Both the position numbers and the translations under genes were made by a program. A DNA stretch of 64,000 nt. Source: Tubiluchus corallicola (Eukaryota > Priapulida > Priapulimorpha > Priapulimorphida > Tubiluchidae). The notes below the pieces were generated by a model. It saw only the letters and a program-made list of their open reading frames with translations, had not been told where the DNA came from and did no database searches. Positions 63,000 to 64,000 of this stretch are shown here, in pieces; position 1 is the first letter of the stretch; every line of letters starts with the position of its first letter. The stretch spans positions 40,001-104,000 of the forward strand of contig JAQGDQ010000215.1 in assembly GCA_030141605.1 (NCBI GenBank), read 5' to 3'.

Positions 63000-64000
63000 T
63001 TAGTATGTACTTATGACATGGCTGTACAGTCTTTATCCAAAATATTTTTTATCTCAAGTTTATGGGTGTACTTACTTACTATTGTTATAACTACCACATG
63101 AGCACAGCATATTATTTATTCATTTTGTATCAATCCGTCACAGTAATTATTTGACAGTGTTTATTAACATAATTTTGGTAGGTTTGTAAATATTGTTAAT
63201 ATGACTTCAATTTTTCCATCTCGCTTGTACAAAAAAGCAGTTTATTTTGCTATACGTAGTTTCAAGCTTAAATTTGTAGCATACTGTTTTATGTGCAATA
63301 TAAAAAAACAACCTTTGTATTAATTGAGATCCTTGAGGATAATGAAGGAATTTACTTGTAAATTTATTCTTAGTTGATCACACTGGTTGAGAAAATTTCG
63401 TTTCTTCAAATAGCAGACATGTTTACTTAAAAAGCAGTGTCATAGTTCTAATTTTCATTCTCATTATCATTTTCAAATACTTTTCACGTTACCCAGGTAC
63501 TTGCATTATGAAATTCGCTCATTATACCGATTATGTAGTTCCTAAACAAGTCGCATAATGCTAAATCTTAATCATATGGTATTCGTATATAAAATTTTCA
63601 TATTTTGTATTTCAACTTTGAACAATCTGCTTCATCACTACTTCATGCAGGTTACTGTATGTAATTCTTTACACACATAGTGAATGCAAAGTGAAATTAG
63701 AAAGGAAATGAATACGATTGATTATTGTCAAGTTTTTGTCATATTATCTTTTGTATTGTCACAGTAATCATAAAATTTGATAAAAAAGTTACCTGATTTG
63801 CACTCCTGGAAGAATCTGGAGACTTTCTCTTTATAACGTCGCTACAGGACCCTGTAAACTGGGACAATGACAGGCCAGTAGGGATAGTAAAACACTCCTA
63901 CTGCACTAGCATTGCCCAACTTTGGTGTCCATGTTGTACTATCTGAAGCAGTTCATCTCTGTGACAGAACTCTTTATGTACTTGCATTGCCCAACTTTGG
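63000..64000. other. PARN 3' flank
   Basis: The PARN 3'UTR should start here. I see no clear AATAAA between 63000 and 63780. A 17-bp direct repeat (GCATTGCCCAACTTTGG) occurs near 63910 and at 63984-64000. No further gene is visible. Confidence 0.45.

Overview
This is animal nuclear DNA. It is AT-rich, its genes have many short exons with GT-AG introns, and it is full of non-LTR retrotransposon pieces, tRNA-derived SINEs, MITEs and minisatellites, with an interstitial block based on TTAGGG. Three conserved single-copy animal genes are recognised by protein similarity recalled from their families: PARN, ATG101 and OFD1. Two small secreted proteins with Gly/Tyr-rich or Pro/Ala/Tyr-rich low-complexity parts suggest a lophotrochozoan, perhaps a mollusc, because such proteins are common in mantle and shell secretomes. 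That placement is an inference and could be wrong.

Layout. Positions 1-4700 hold no gene, only a ~40-bp minisatellite and a TTAA-flanked MITE. Positions 4720-7500 carry secreted-protein gene 1 (+ strand: TATA box, 5'UTR exon, two coding exons). Positions 7500-17050 are intergenic, with LINE fragments, MITEs and the telomere-like block. Positions 17075-19770 carry gene 2, a paralogue of gene 1 with the same exon plan. Positions 19800-23900 hold no recognised gene, only a SINE inserted in a diverged tandem repeat. Positions 23925-31476 (- strand) hold the N-terminal half of OFD1; its 3' exons were not found. ATG101 (-, two exons, 35434-36456) and PARN (+, 23 exons, 36817-62999) lie head to head, 360 bp between start codons. 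The PARN introns host most of the mobile DNA on the right side of the window.

The reconstructed reading frames close exactly: PARN 1842 nt (613 aa), ATG101 648 nt (215 aa), secreted gene 1 654 nt (217 aa), secreted gene 2 585 nt (194 aa). The three conserved genes are housekeeping genes (mRNA deadenylation, autophagy initiation, centriole/cilium assembly) with no shared pathway evident beyond the ATG101/PARN divergent promoter.

The best candidate for something undescribed is the secreted pair. An 81-residue core is 66/81 identical between the two proteins, but the regions on both sides differ completely in composition. I do not recognise this core as a named domain. Other points of interest are a fold-back partial duplication of an ATG101 exon, a LINE insertion with a 13-bp target duplication that creates a chimeric ORF, and a ~30-copy minisatellite with splice-like motifs in the last PARN intron.
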